Shown here: in pieces, positions 34,620-44,041 of the stretch
Numbering within the stretch: the first letter of the stretch is position 1
Layout of the letters: each line of letters begins with the position of its first letter
Assembly: GCF_001263205.1 (NCBI RefSeq)
Contig: NZ_CP012333.1
Coordinates: 11,761,501-11,825,500, forward strand
Reading direction: 5' to 3'
Origin: Labilithrix luteola
Lineage (GTDB): Bacteria > Myxococcota_A > Polyangia > Polyangiales > Polyangiaceae
DNA: 64,000 bases
Notes under the pieces: model-generated
The model's input: the letters and a program-made list of their open reading frames with translations, nothing else
Told to the model about the DNA's origin: nothing
Database searches by the model: none
Made by a program: the position numbers and the translations under genes

Positions 34620-35597
34620 TCAGTGGTTCGTGAACCAGTCGGTGATGCGGTCCGGCGACTGCTCGAGCCATTGGTGGCCCGCGTCCGGATCGGTGATCAT
34701 CGACGTCTCGATGCCCGCGTGGCCGAGTGCGTCGTGGTACGCCTGGGCCGTGAAAAGCGGCACCGTGGTGTCTTTCTCGCCGTGGAGAAAGAGCGTGGGC
34801 GGGTGGTCCTTCGGCAGCTCCGAGGGCACGTTGCACACCGGTCCGATGCAGGTGGCGTAGCTCGCCGACTGGATGGCGAGGGCGCGGAACTTCCCGGCGT
34901 AGCTCACGGCCATGCGGCTCGTCATGTAGCCGCCGCTCGAGATGCCCGTCGCATAGAGGCGCGTCATGTCGGCCGGTCCGTACTTGCCGGCGGCAACGTC
35001 CGCGAGAAGCGCGTCGATGACGTCCTTGTCCGTCGTCGCGTCCCACGGAAGGCCCGAGTTCGTTTGCCAGGCAATGCCGACGGCGGCCGACGGCGCAATC
35101 ACCGTGAAGCCGCTGTCGAGGAGCTTCGCCTGCAAGACGCCTTGGTAGAAGCCGCCGAACACCGTATTGGGTCCGAGCTCGCCCCACGTGAGGCTCGGTC
35201 CCGCGAACGAGCCTTGGTAGAGAACGACCACCGGATAGCCGGCAGCAGGCGGCGGTGTCGTCGGCGTCTGCCAATACACGTCGCGCGTTGCCGTGCCGGC
35301 GGTGAGCTTGGTCACGTTGTGCTCGCACGACACGCTGGTGGGCGTCACCTTGCAGCGGCTCGTCGTCGAGGCATCGCTCGCCGTCCCGTCACCAGCGGCG
35401 TCGCTCGCCGCCCCGTCACCACCCGTGCCGGGCGTGCTGCCTGTCGTCGACGTTCCGCTGTCCGGCGTCTGTGCGACGGGCGCATCCGTGGCCGGATCGT
35501 CAGAGCCTCCACACGCCGTCCCGCCGGAAGCGAGTGCGAGTGCCGAAAGAACCGTGACGACGGAGATCGACGATGCCTGGAAGCGACGACGCAGCAT
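34620..35597 (-). CDS. Secreted alpha/beta-hydrolase lipoprotein (PHB depolymerase/esterase-like)
   Basis: A 325-residue protein. The lipoprotein signal ends GGTAC (Cys29), followed by an Asp/Ala/Gly/Thr-rich linker of about 65 residues. The hydrolase domain has the nucleophile elbow GISSGG, the Asp in FLHGEKDTTVP and the His in DAGHQW. GYPVVVLYQGS is the first strand and oxyanion region. The pattern resembles poly-hydroxybutyrate depolymerase/feruloyl-esterase-like enzymes; the substrate is uncertain. Cysteine pairs (SRCKV/SCEHN, ATCIGPVC) may form disulfides. GAGG seven bases upstream of ATG 35597. It is divergent from the MerR-TetR fusion gene. Confidence 0.88.
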   Translation of the reverse strand: MLRRRFQASSISVVTVLSALALASGGTACGGSDDPATDAPVAQTPDSGTSTTGSTPGTGGDGAASDAAGDGTASDASTTSRCKVTPTSVSCEHNVTKLTAGTATRDVYWQTPTTPPPAAGYPVVVLYQGSFAGPSLTWGELGPNTVFGGFYQGVLQAKLLDSGFTVIAPSAAVGIAWQTNSGLPWDATTDKDVIDALLADVAAGKYGPADMTRLYATGISSGGYMTSRMAVSYAGKFRALAIQSASYATCIGPVCNVPSELPKDHPPTLFLHGEKDTTVPLFTAQAYHDALGHAGIETSMITDPDAGHQWLEQSPDRITDWFTNH

Positions 35598-35751
35598 GGA
35601 TGAACCTCGCGTGGGACGCGACGTGTCTGTAGCAGCGGACCAACGAGTTTCACTCGAAATCGACCGCGATTCCCCGCGCAGTGCTGGCATGCGAGCCATC
35701 TTGCATTACACAAAATGAATGACGTCTCGGGGCGGTGAACGACGGGCGGGA

Positions 35752-36612
35752 ATGAAGATCTCGGAGCTCGCGCGGGTTTCGTCCACCGGGCGCTCGAGCA
35801 TCCACTTCTATCGGAACCTCGGTCTGCTCCCTCCGCCGACGCGTCACGGAACGCGCTTGCACCTCTACGGAGACGCACACGTGACGCGGCTCAGAGAGAT
35901 TGCGCACCTCCGTGGCGGAGGGATCCCACTCGACGAGATTCGACGCCGCTTCGCCAAACGAGACGCTCGAACCCAGGCACGCAAAGAGGCCTCGACGCCG
36001 ACCGAAGCCAAGGAGCCTCGCGTCCGATCGAACGACGACGCCGCGCGCGACGCCATCGCGGTGGTGGCCGCTCGCGCCTTCGTGGAGCGCGGTTACGACG
36101 CCGTGCACGTCGAGGACATCGCGCGCGAGGCGGGCATCGGCAAGGCCAAGTTCTATCGCCTCTTTCCCAGCAAAGCCGACCTCTTCGTGGATTGCCTTCA
36201 ACGCCTTCGCCTCGCCGTCTTCAGCCGTGAAGAGCGCGCCGACATGACCCACGAACTCTCGTACCGCGACGAGGGCCGCGTGCGAGCCAGCGCCGTGATC
36301 CATCGCATCGAGCCGTACCGGATGATGACGAACCTCCTCACCCAGGTCGCCTACGGAACGGACGCCGACCTCGCGCGCCGAGCCCGCGCCGCGCTCCACG
36401 ACATGATCACCGGCGCCGAACCGATGTTCGCCCGCGCCGTGAAGAGCGGCGAGAGTCGCCCGATGAACACCGAGCTCGTTGCCTACATGACGTGGGGCGC
36501 ACTCATGGCGCTCGGCGATCGGCTCGCGTACGACGATCGTTTCTCGGCGCGCGAAGCCCTCGAGGCGTACCTCGACGTCGTCCTCCACGGAACCACGCCC
36601 GATGCGCGCTAA
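35752..36612 (+). CDS. MerR-TetR fusion transcriptional regulator
   Basis: A 286-residue protein with two DNA-binding domains. Residues 1-70 are a MerR-type winged helix (MKISELARVSSTGRSSIHFYRNLGLLPPP, LYGDAHVTRLREI). A charged linker of about 25 residues follows. Residues about 96-145 are a TetR helix-turn-helix (DAIAVVAARAFVERGYDAVHVEDIAREAGIGKAKFYRLF) and the remainder a TetR ligand domain. The MerR dimerisation helix and metal cysteines are absent. GGGCGGGA before ATG 35752. It is divergent from the esterase lipoprotein, a likely target. Such a double-domain layout is uncommon. Confidence 0.92.
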   Translation: MKISELARVSSTGRSSIHFYRNLGLLPPPTRHGTRLHLYGDAHVTRLREIAHLRGGGIPLDEIRRRFAKRDARTQARKEASTPTEAKEPRVRSNDDAARDAIAVVAARAFVERGYDAVHVEDIAREAGIGKAKFYRLFPSKADLFVDCLQRLRLAVFSREERADMTHELSYRDEGRVRASAVIHRIEPYRMMTNLLTQVAYGTDADLARRARAALHDMITGAEPMFARAVKSGESRPMNTELVAYMTWGALMALGDRLAYDDRFSAREALEAYLDVVLHGTTPDAR

Positions 36613-36615
36613 CGG

Positions 36616-37485
36616 TCACGGTCGCCACAAATGATGGTGGTCGCGCACGTAGCGCTCGACCGTGTGCCCGCGCCGTCCGAGCAATTGCTCGAGCGTCGGA
36701 TCGACGTGCTCCGCTTGCCCATAGCGCAAGCCCACGTGCAGCACGGTCTGCACCGCCACCTGCGAGAGCGGCAAGCCGCGGTCGTGCAGGTGACGCACGA
36801 AGCTCACCACGCTCGCCGGCTCGTACTTGATGCGACGGCCGAGAACCTCCGACAGGAGCTCCGCGACCTCCTCGAACGACACGGCCTCGGGCCCCGTCAG
36901 CGTGTAAGCCTTGCCGCGGTGAGCCGCGGGATCGGCAAAGACGACCGCCGCGACCTCGGCCACGTCGCGGATGTCGACGAACGCAATCCGACCGTGGGCG
37001 ACGGGCACGAATAGCTTGCCGTCGCTCGCGATGTCGTCGCGATAGGCACCTCCGAGGTTCTGGGCAAAGAAGCCAGGCCGGAGGAACGTGTACCCCTCCA
37101 CCGTCGACCGCAGGTGTTGCTCGACCAGGTAATGCGGAACGAGCGGGTTCTCGCCGGCCCCGATCACGGAGAGGAACACGACGTGCTCCACGCCGCTGCT
37201 CACGGCCGCGTCGATGAAGGGCAAGAGCGTCGACTTCACCTCGGCGATCGCGGGCGGCCGCACGAGAAAGAGCCCCGACGAGCCCTCGAGCGCGCCTTCG
37301 AACGTGCTTCGATCGCGGAAGTCGAGGCGCGCCGTCGGAACGGCGTCGCCATGAGCCGCGCGCAACGCCGAGAGCGAAGGCCCCGCTGCGCGCACGGAAT
37401 GCCCCTTCGATGCGAGGACGCGGACGACCTCGCGACCTACGTGTCCGCTCGCCGCGGTGACGACGACGAGTCCCGTGCGCTGCAT
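36616..37485 (-). CDS. NmrA-like NAD(P)-binding protein
   Basis: A 289-residue atypical SDR with VVTAASGHVGREV as the Rossmann loop, LVRPPAIAEVKSTLLPFIDAA and LRPGFFAQNLGG. There is no catalytic Tyr-x-x-x-Lys. TLTGPEAVSFEEVAELLSEVLGRRIKY is the usual C-terminal subdomain of NmrA/azoreductase-like proteins. It ends three bases from the MerR-TetR stop, convergently. The ligand may be NADP or a quinone. Confidence 0.9.
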   Translation of the reverse strand: MQRTGLVVVTAASGHVGREVVRVLASKGHSVRAAGPSLSALRAAHGDAVPTARLDFRDRSTFEGALEGSSGLFLVRPPAIAEVKSTLLPFIDAAVSSGVEHVVFLSVIGAGENPLVPHYLVEQHLRSTVEGYTFLRPGFFAQNLGGAYRDDIASDGKLFVPVAHGRIAFVDIRDVAEVAAVVFADPAAHRGKAYTLTGPEAVSFEEVAELLSEVLGRRIKYEPASVVSFVRHLHDRGLPLSQVAVQTVLHVGLRYGQAEHVDPTLEQLLGRRGHTVERYVRDHHHLWRP

Positions 37486-37553
37486 GTCGATCAGCGTGCA
37501 AGTACTAAGCCGCCACGCGGAAGATCGCCACGCAACCGCAAGCGCGCGTCACG

Positions 37554-38270
37554 TCAGCGGCGCCGCTCGACGACGGCATCGGCGCGGGTCTCCCCGGCCC
37601 GAACGGCCGAGACGATGCGTCCCTCCGGATCGAGAATGCACGAGTCACCTTGTCCCGGGAGCTGCACCACGCCGGGTGCCCAGTTCGCGTTGGCGATGGA
37701 GATCTCGAACCGACGCGCGAGCCGAGCCAAGGTGGGGATCTTGGTGTCCTCCTCATCCACCCAAGCACTCGGGAACAGAAGCAGGTCCGAGCCGCGCAGC
37801 GCATCGGTCGCGTCGTCGGCGAGGAAGTGCACGTCGAAACAGATGCCCATCGTCACGCGCACGCCTTGGACTTCGAACATGGGTGGCTCGGTCGTTCCGG
37901 CCGTCGCCCACCGCTCGGGAAACCAGGGGTGCCGCTTGCGATACACGGCAACCGTCGCGCCTCGCTCGTCGACCACGGCCATCGCGTTGAAGCATGCGGC
38001 CCCTTCGCGGAGGACGAGCGGCGCCACGATCGAGGTTCGGTGTTTACGCGCGAGCTCGGAGACGGCGCCGATCGTGGGGCCATCGAGAGGCTCGGCAAAG
38101 CGCCTCAGATCGAACGATCCCCGTGGTGAGACGTAGCCGGTGAACGCCGCCTCGGGCAGAAGCACGAGGTCGGTCGACGGGCCGCGCGCCAGCTCGTCGT
38201 CCAGCAGGGCGAGAACGCCCAGGCGATCGTCCCAGACGGCAGGAAGCTCGACCACGGTCACGCGAAGCAC
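37554..38270 (-). CDS. Carbon-nitrogen hydrolase (nitrilase superfamily)
   Basis: A 238-residue enzyme with the complete Glu-Lys-Cys triad: E40 in LLPEAAFTGY, K112 in YRKRHPWF and C144 in GICFDVHF. Members hydrolyse amides or nitriles (aliphatic amidase, N-carbamoylase, omega-amidase types); the exact substrate is not predictable. It is slightly short at the C-terminus compared with the typical 260-280 residues. It is divergent from the YkgJ-type gene at 38340. Confidence 0.92.
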   Translation of the reverse strand: MLRVTVVELPAVWDDRLGVLALLDDELARGPSTDLVLLPEAAFTGYVSPRGSFDLRRFAEPLDGPTIGAVSELARKHRTSIVAPLVLREGAACFNAMAVVDERGATVAVYRKRHPWFPERWATAGTTEPPMFEVQGVRVTMGICFDVHFLADDATDALRGSDLLLFPSAWVDEEDTKIPTLARLARRFEISIANANWAPGVVQLPGQGDSCILDPEGRIVSAVRAGETRADAVVERRR

Positions 38271-38339
38271 GAGAAAAGTCTATCACTCCGAAGTGTCGTG
38301 CTCGACGGCGCGCAAGAGCCGCGGTAGCCACGTGGGTCG

Positions 38340-38912
38340 ATGACGGACAAGCCCTTCGACGACATTCCCTCCGAGGTCGTGGCCTGGGTCGACCGCCTGC
38401 ACGAGGTCGCCGACGAGGTGGCGCAGCCGCTCCTGACGGCGCACGCCGAGCGCCTTCGCTGTCGGGCCGGATGTTCGGACTGCTGCTCCGACGGGTTGAC
38501 CGTGTTCACCATCGAAGCCGCGCTCATCGCCAAACGTCACCCCTCGCTCCTTGCCGAGGGGATCCCCCACGCCGAAGGCGCCTGCGCGTTCCTCGACGAC
38601 GAAGGGCGCTGCCGCATCTACGCCGAGCGGCCCTACGTGTGCCGCACACAAGGCCTCCCGCTGCGCTGGCTCGACGAAGAGGAGCACGACGGCGCGGCGG
38701 AGATCGTCGAGTCGCGAGACATCTGTCCGAAGAACGAACAGGGCGGCCTGCCCCTCGAAGAACTCCCTGCGGAAGCGCTCTTCACACTCGGACCGTTCGA
38801 GCAGCGCCTCGCGGCACGGCAGTCCGCTGTCGACGGCGGAGAAGGACGCCGCGTCGCGCTCCGTTCGCTCTTCGCCCAAGCGGCGCCGCGCAAGCATCTT
38901 CCAGTGCTCTAG
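38340..38912 (+). CDS. YkgJ family cysteine-cluster protein
   Basis: A 190-residue protein with CRAGCSDCC (Cys41, 45, 48, 49) and GACAFLDDEGRCRIYAERPYVCR, the CxxxCxxCC plus three-cysteine pattern that binds zinc or an Fe-S cluster. Role unknown, perhaps as an oxidoreductase partner. A final Cys lies in RDICPKNE. It converges with the beta-propeller gene 28 bases away. Confidence 0.92.
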   Translation: MTDKPFDDIPSEVVAWVDRLHEVADEVAQPLLTAHAERLRCRAGCSDCCSDGLTVFTIEAALIAKRHPSLLAEGIPHAEGACAFLDDEGRCRIYAERPYVCRTQGLPLRWLDEEEHDGAAEIVESRDICPKNEQGGLPLEELPAEALFTLGPFEQRLAARQSAVDGGEGRRVALRSLFAQAAPRKHLPVL

Positions 38913-38940
38913 CTGCCTCATTGAGACAACAAACAACGCG

Positions 38941-40530
38941 TCAGCGCGAGAGCTCTTCTTCGACACCGCGACCGATCGCGCGAACTCCATCGGGGCCGAC
39001 GGCGAGCAACCTGCCCTGGTCGACCACGGCACGCGAGCCCCAGTTCGTCGTCGTTTCGAAGGGCATGGTGACGGCGGCAGGGCGGCTCGCGCGGAGCGAT
39101 GCGAGCGCGGTTGCATGCTCGAGCACACCGTCGCGCGGGTGCCAGGTGACATAAGGGAGCGCGACGACCTCGGCATGCGAATCGGTCGAGAGCGCGGCGT
39201 CCGAGCTCTCGGCGGGAGACCAGGTGGCGTCGTCACCGAAGACGGCCTTCGTGACGACCTTCGGCGACTCCTGCGCCGCGAGATCGACGCTCTGAACGAC
39301 GAGGCGTCGCTTCGCCTCGTCGGCCAGCGTGCCGAGAACGACCAATCGCTCGGAGAGAGGAACGACCGTCTTGGCGGCGCCGTCGAGGCGCGTTCGGCCA
39401 ACGACCCGAGGAGCCTCCGGCCGTGTGGTGTCGACCACGCGAAGGGAGGTCGCGTTGCCCTCGGAGTGTGCGAGGTAGAGCTTCCCGTCGGCAAAGCGCG
39501 CGAGCGAGACGGCGCCGAGTCCCAGGGCCCCGCGCACGCGCGCTCTTGATACCGAACCGCCGAAATCCAGGCTTCGCAGCGTTGCCGAGCCACACTCGTC
39601 CGAAGCACAGGTGACGAGCCGGACGAGGCCGTCTTCGTCGACCGAAGCCCAGTACTGACTTCGCCGTTCGGCTCGCGGGAGCGCGCCGGGCACCTCGAGC
39701 GAGGCCGTGGGCGTCATCGTTCCGGGCAGGCCTTCCAGCGGCAACTCGAGCCACGACACCTCGGTCGAAGACGCGCGCGTTCCCATCACCGCGAGGCCGT
39801 AAGGAGAGACGACGATTCGTTCGGGCGCCCCGAGGACGCGCGCTTCGTCGATCTTCGTGAGCGTGCCCTCGCGTAGCGCGAACGACAGCACGCGCCCTTC
39901 CCTCGGGTCGTCGGTGCGGAGAACGAAGAGGACATCGCCACTCGACTGCACGTCGCGCGCGACCCCGGGCAGCACGACTTCACCGAGCGACCTCGGTGGT
40001 TCGGCGCGTGCGTCGACGGCACGAAGGACGGTTCTGCTGCCGCTCGGCGCCGAATCCCAATCCACGAAGGCCACCCAAGCGATGCCGTGCTGCACGTACA
40101 GCGCGAGGGGCATCCCTACGAACGCGCTTCCGCCGAGGAGCCGCGGACGCTCGATGTCCGTCAGGTCGACGATTGACAGCCCGGTCGTCTCGTCGACGTG
40201 GAAGAGCTTCCTGCCTGCGATCCGAACGGCGTCCGAGCTCTCGACGGCACGAAAAGTCCCGCAAGCTGCCGGTGCCGTCGGATCGTCGTCCCCGAAAGTC
40301 GCGCGCCCGGCTTCGGACAACGCCATCGGTGAAGGGTTGGAGGGCGCGAGCTGGCCCGTCGAGGGAGGTGCTGGCGTTCTCGACGGTGACAGGAAAAACG
40401 TCATCAGGATCGCGAACACGACGAGCGCGAGCGCGTGACGAGCGGCACTCGCGTGATCGCGTTCGTGCGTCGGTTCGCATCCGCCGAAGCCCGACTGAAT
40501 CGGCAAAAGCGGAGATGCACGCGTGGCCAT
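38941..40530 (-). CDS. Membrane-anchored beta-propeller protein
   Basis: About 529 residues. A single transmembrane segment near residues 30-50 (ALALVVFAILMTFFL) anchors it, with the rest outside. The ectodomain is repeated beta-propeller blades: DAVRIAGRKLFHVDETTGLSIVDLTDIERPRLL, LYLAHSEGNATSLRVVDTTRPEAPRVV, LVVLGTLADEAKRRLVVQSVDL. These resemble the bacterial C-terminal beta-propeller/LVIVD families, which are binding scaffolds. ATG 40530 or ATG 40554 may start it. No enzyme motif is visible. It is divergent from the small coiled-coil gene. Confidence 0.85.
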   Translation of the reverse strand: MATRASPLLPIQSGFGGCEPTHERDHASAARHALALVVFAILMTFFLSPSRTPAPPSTGQLAPSNPSPMALSEAGRATFGDDDPTAPAACGTFRAVESSDAVRIAGRKLFHVDETTGLSIVDLTDIERPRLLGGSAFVGMPLALYVQHGIAWVAFVDWDSAPSGSRTVLRAVDARAEPPRSLGEVVLPGVARDVQSSGDVLFVLRTDDPREGRVLSFALREGTLTKIDEARVLGAPERIVVSPYGLAVMGTRASSTEVSWLELPLEGLPGTMTPTASLEVPGALPRAERRSQYWASVDEDGLVRLVTCASDECGSATLRSLDFGGSVSRARVRGALGLGAVSLARFADGKLYLAHSEGNATSLRVVDTTRPEAPRVVGRTRLDGAAKTVVPLSERLVVLGTLADEAKRRLVVQSVDLAAQESPKVVTKAVFGDDATWSPAESSDAALSTDSHAEVVALPYVTWHPRDGVLEHATALASLRASRPAAVTMPFETTTNWGSRAVVDQGRLLAVGPDGVRAIGRGVEEELSR

Positions 40531-40626
40531 CCCGTTTCGTCCTGCGAAAACCATGCGACAACGCCGCCCACGCTTCGCCTTGGTGCGCCGTATGCATGGC
40601 TCCCGGCCCCGAAAGGAGAGTGACGA

Positions 40627-40869
40627 ATGGGAACCAAGATGAAGCCGGGCAAAGCGCTCGATGAGGTCGTGTCGGAGCTCGAGCAGCTTGCCGACGAGAT
40701 CAAGGTGAAGCTTCACCTCGCGAACATGGACGCAAAGTCGACGTGGAACGAGAAGCTCGAACCGAGGCTGTTCGAGGCGCGCAAACACGCCAAAGAGGCT
40801 TCCGACGCATCACGCAAGTCGATCGAGGAAGCTGTCGAAGCGTTCCGGACGTTCTCGCGTTCGCTCTGA
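40627..40869 (+). CDS. Small coiled-coil protein
   Basis: An 80-residue, highly charged, all-helical protein (LDEVVSELEQLADEIKVKLHLANMDAKSTWNEKL, SRKSIEEAVEAFRTFSRSL) with no cysteine or signal. AGGAG lies 8-12 bases before ATG 40627. Its size and composition recall phasin-like or structural helper proteins, but no family is certain. It stands alone between divergent and convergent neighbours. Confidence 0.78.
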   Translation: MGTKMKPGKALDEVVSELEQLADEIKVKLHLANMDAKSTWNEKLEPRLFEARKHAKEASDASRKSIEEAVEAFRTFSRSL

Positions 40870-40909
40870 CGTACGCGCCGCCCGGTGGTGGTGAACCGAG
40901 CGCGAAGAC

Positions 40910-43900
40910 TCATTCCGCAGGCTGAGCTGCCGTTCCGGGCGGTACGGAGAGCTTTGCGCGATGGAGTCGTTCGCGTTGGTGATCCTTGGCGATGAGCACG
41001 TAGACGGCGGGCACGACGAAGAGCGTGAACACCGTTCCGATGGCCATCCCACCGACGAGCACCACGCCGATCGAGTTACGCGCCACGGCGCCGGGCCCCG
41101 TCACCAAGGTGAGCGGGAAGTGCCCGGCGACCGTCGCGATCGTGGTCATCAGAATCGGACGGAGGCGCGTCTCGGCAGCAACGCGCACCGCTTCGATCTT
41201 CGAGAGCCCCAATTGTTGTTGGGTATTGGCAAACTCGACGATGAGGATTCCGTTCTTGGAGACGAGCCCGATGAGGGTGACGAGTCCGACCTGCGAATAG
41301 ATGTTGAGCGTGGTCGTGAATCCCTGAGTCAGCGGGAAGCGGAGTCCTGGTGGACCTGCGAACTTCAAGAACGTGAAGATGAGCGCACCGAACATCGCGA
41401 GCGGAACCGACCCGCCCAGGATGACGAGTGGATCGCGGAACGAATTGAACTGCGCGGCAAGCACCAGGAAGATGAGCAGGATGGCAAGGCCCATCGCGGG
41501 AAGGAACTTGCCACCTTCCTGCCGGAGCTGACGCGACTCGCCGGTGTAGTCGATGTGATAGCCCTGCGGCAGCGTCTTCTCCGCGGTGTCTTCCATCACC
41601 TTCAGCGCACCGTCGAGCGAGCGGGTGGCAACGCCTGACAGCTTCACCGAATTGAGCTGCTGGAAACGATTCAACGTCCGCGGCTCGATGGAGTCTTTCA
41701 GCGTGGCGACCGCGCCGAGCTTCACGAGCTCGCCAGAGGGACCGGTGATGTAGATCTGCTCCAGCTGGTCAGGCGTGAGCCTGCTCACGCGCTGGACCTG
41801 CGGAATGACCTTGTAGCTTCGACCGTCGATGTTGAACCGATTGACGAAGTTCCCGCCGAGAGCCGCGCCCAAGTCGGAGCCGACCTGCTGCATCGTCAGG
41901 CCCATGGCGGCGACCTTGTCGCGATCGATGACGATCTCGGTCTTCGTCTGATCGATCTTCACGTCGGTGACGGGAGGAAATGCGAATTGACCGCTGTGCT
42001 GCGCTTCGAGGACCAGCTGATCGGCAAAACGCATGATCTCGTCATGGCTCGCCGTGGACGAAATCACGAATTCCACCGGGAAGAGGCCTGGACTCGGCAG
42101 CGCAGGAGGCAAGAACATCGGCGCACGCACGCCGGCAACGCCTGCGGACTTGGTATTCAATGACTCGAGAATCGGAAAGATGGTGCGCTTTCGTTCGCTC
42201 CAGGGTTTCGTGATCATTCCGCCGAAGCCGCCGGTCGAGAACGTCAGCTGGAAGCTGTGATCGAACTCGGGTTCGGATTGGAAGAGGTGGTCGACCTCCG
42301 TGGCATACCCGCTGACCTGCTCGAGGCTCGCATTCGGCGGAACGTCGAGAGACGTGAACACGCCACCTTGGTCTTCGTTCGGCGCGAGCTCGGCGGGTGA
42401 AAACAGGTACATCGGCACGATCACGATGGCGAGGACCATCCAGACCACGTAAACGGCTTTGCGCGCGCGGAGCGTCTTCGCGAGCGCCGAATCGTAGGCA
42501 CGACGAACGCGGTCGAAGACGCGCTCGATGTGGCGCACGAGCCAGCCATGTCCGTGCTCTGCCGGAATGAGCCGCGAGGACATCATCGGTGACAACGTCA
42601 ACGCCACGATGCCCGAGATGAAGACCGCTCCGGCGAGGGTGAAGGCGAACTCGCGGAACAGGGCGCCGGTGAGGCCTCCCTGGAAGCCGATCGGGACGTA
42701 GACGGCCGCGAGCGTGATGGTCATCGCCACGATGGGCCCCACGAGCTCCCGCGCCGAGATCAGCGCCGCTTCGACCGGCGGCGTTCCTTGGCGAACGTGA
42801 CGCTCGACGTTCTCCACGACGACGATCGCGTCGTCGACGACCAGACCGACGGAGAGCACGATGGCGAGCAGCGTGAGCAGGTTCAGCGTGAAGCCGAACA
42901 CCTGCATGAGAAACACGGCGCCGATCAGCGAAACCGGAATGGCGACGATCGGCACGACGACCGTACGCAGCGAGCCGAGGAAGAGGAAAATGACGATGAT
43001 GACGATGAGCACCGTCTCGAGGAGCGTGTGGACGACCTCGTGGATGGCGTCTTCGATGTAGGTCGTCGAGTCGAACGCGACCTTCGCTTCCATGCCGGTG
43101 GGGAGCTCGCGATCGATGATCTCTAGCTCTTTGCGAACGCGCCCGATGACGTCGAGGGAGTTGGCGGTGGGCAAGACCCAGATGCCCATGAAGACCGCAC
43201 GCTGCCCGGAGACGCGCACGTCCTGGTCGTACGTCTCGGCGCCGAGCTCGACGTCGGCGACGTCTTGGAGTCGGACGAGCGTTCCCTCTCTCTGGAAGAC
43301 GACGAGCTTCTTGAACTCGTCGACGGACCTGAGGTCCGTGGTCGTGGTGAGGTTGGCCTGGACGAGCGCGCCCTTCGTCTGCCCGACGGCCGCGAGGAAG
43401 TTGTTCGCCGCGAGTGCGGCGCGCACCTGCGCTGGGCTGATGTTGTGCGCCGCCATGCGTTCGGGCTTGAGCCATGCGCGAATGGCGAACGCGCGACCGC
43501 CGAGGATGTCGGCGCGCTGCACGCCGTCGAGGGCTGAGAGACGCGGCTGGACGATGCGTATCAGGTAGTCGGTGATCTGATTGTCCTCGAGGATGTTCGA
43601 GGCGAAGCTCAGATACATCGCTGCAATCTGCGCGTCGGAGGGCTCGATGTTGATCGATGGGATCTCGGCCTCGGGCGGCAAATCCGCGCGAACTTGGTTC
43701 ACACGCGCGCTGATGTCGGCAAGGGCGTTGCCGGCATTGAAATTGAGCTTCAGCCGAACGTTGATGGTCGAAAGCCCCTGGACGCTTTGCGACTCGACGT
43801 AATCGATGCCGTCGGCCGCGGCGATGGAGCGCTCGAGCGGCGTGGTGATGAACCCGCGAACCAGATCGGCATTCGCGCCGACGTAGACGGTTCTGACCGT

Positions 43901-44035
43901 GATGGTGGCGCTCTCGAGGCGCGGGTACTGGCGCACGTTGAGCGAGCGAGCCGCCTGGATGCCGCCCACCAGGATCACGAGGTTGACCACGATCGCCAGG
44001 ACGGGCCGGCGAATGAAGATATCGGTGAACTTCAT
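40910..44035 (-). CDS. RND multidrug efflux transporter (AcrB/MexB-like, HAE1)
   Basis: A 1041-residue inner-membrane proton antiporter. MKFTDIFIRRPVLAIVVNLVILVGG is the HAE1 start. The TM4 acidic pair is in VGLVVDDAIVVVENVERH; the TM10 lysine region is near GLVSKNGILIVEFAN. Two large periplasmic loops are present, and the repeat symmetry is clear. It exports drugs, detergents or metabolites with the adaptor encoded 6 bases upstream. No outer-membrane channel gene is adjacent, so a TolC-like protein encoded elsewhere must complete the pump. Confidence 0.97.
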   Translation of the reverse strand: MKFTDIFIRRPVLAIVVNLVILVGGIQAARSLNVRQYPRLESATITVRTVYVGANADLVRGFITTPLERSIAAADGIDYVESQSVQGLSTINVRLKLNFNAGNALADISARVNQVRADLPPEAEIPSINIEPSDAQIAAMYLSFASNILEDNQITDYLIRIVQPRLSALDGVQRADILGGRAFAIRAWLKPERMAAHNISPAQVRAALAANNFLAAVGQTKGALVQANLTTTTDLRSVDEFKKLVVFQREGTLVRLQDVADVELGAETYDQDVRVSGQRAVFMGIWVLPTANSLDVIGRVRKELEIIDRELPTGMEAKVAFDSTTYIEDAIHEVVHTLLETVLIVIIVIFLFLGSLRTVVVPIVAIPVSLIGAVFLMQVFGFTLNLLTLLAIVLSVGLVVDDAIVVVENVERHVRQGTPPVEAALISARELVGPIVAMTITLAAVYVPIGFQGGLTGALFREFAFTLAGAVFISGIVALTLSPMMSSRLIPAEHGHGWLVRHIERVFDRVRRAYDSALAKTLRARKAVYVVWMVLAIVIVPMYLFSPAELAPNEDQGGVFTSLDVPPNASLEQVSGYATEVDHLFQSEPEFDHSFQLTFSTGGFGGMITKPWSERKRTIFPILESLNTKSAGVAGVRAPMFLPPALPSPGLFPVEFVISSTASHDEIMRFADQLVLEAQHSGQFAFPPVTDVKIDQTKTEIVIDRDKVAAMGLTMQQVGSDLGAALGGNFVNRFNIDGRSYKVIPQVQRVSRLTPDQLEQIYITGPSGELVKLGAVATLKDSIEPRTLNRFQQLNSVKLSGVATRSLDGALKVMEDTAEKTLPQGYHIDYTGESRQLRQEGGKFLPAMGLAILLIFLVLAAQFNSFRDPLVILGGSVPLAMFGALIFTFLKFAGPPGLRFPLTQGFTTTLNIYSQVGLVTLIGLVSKNGILIVEFANTQQQLGLSKIEAVRVAAETRLRPILMTTIATVAGHFPLTLVTGPGAVARNSIGVVLVGGMAIGTVFTLFVVPAVYVLIAKDHQRERLHRAKLSVPPGTAAQPAE

Positions 44036-44041
44036 GGCAGC

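Noticed and set aside
42042..43475. A 477-codon - strand frame inside the RND transporter
   Set aside because: Same strand but another frame; Arg-rich and without membrane helices, so a frame shadow.
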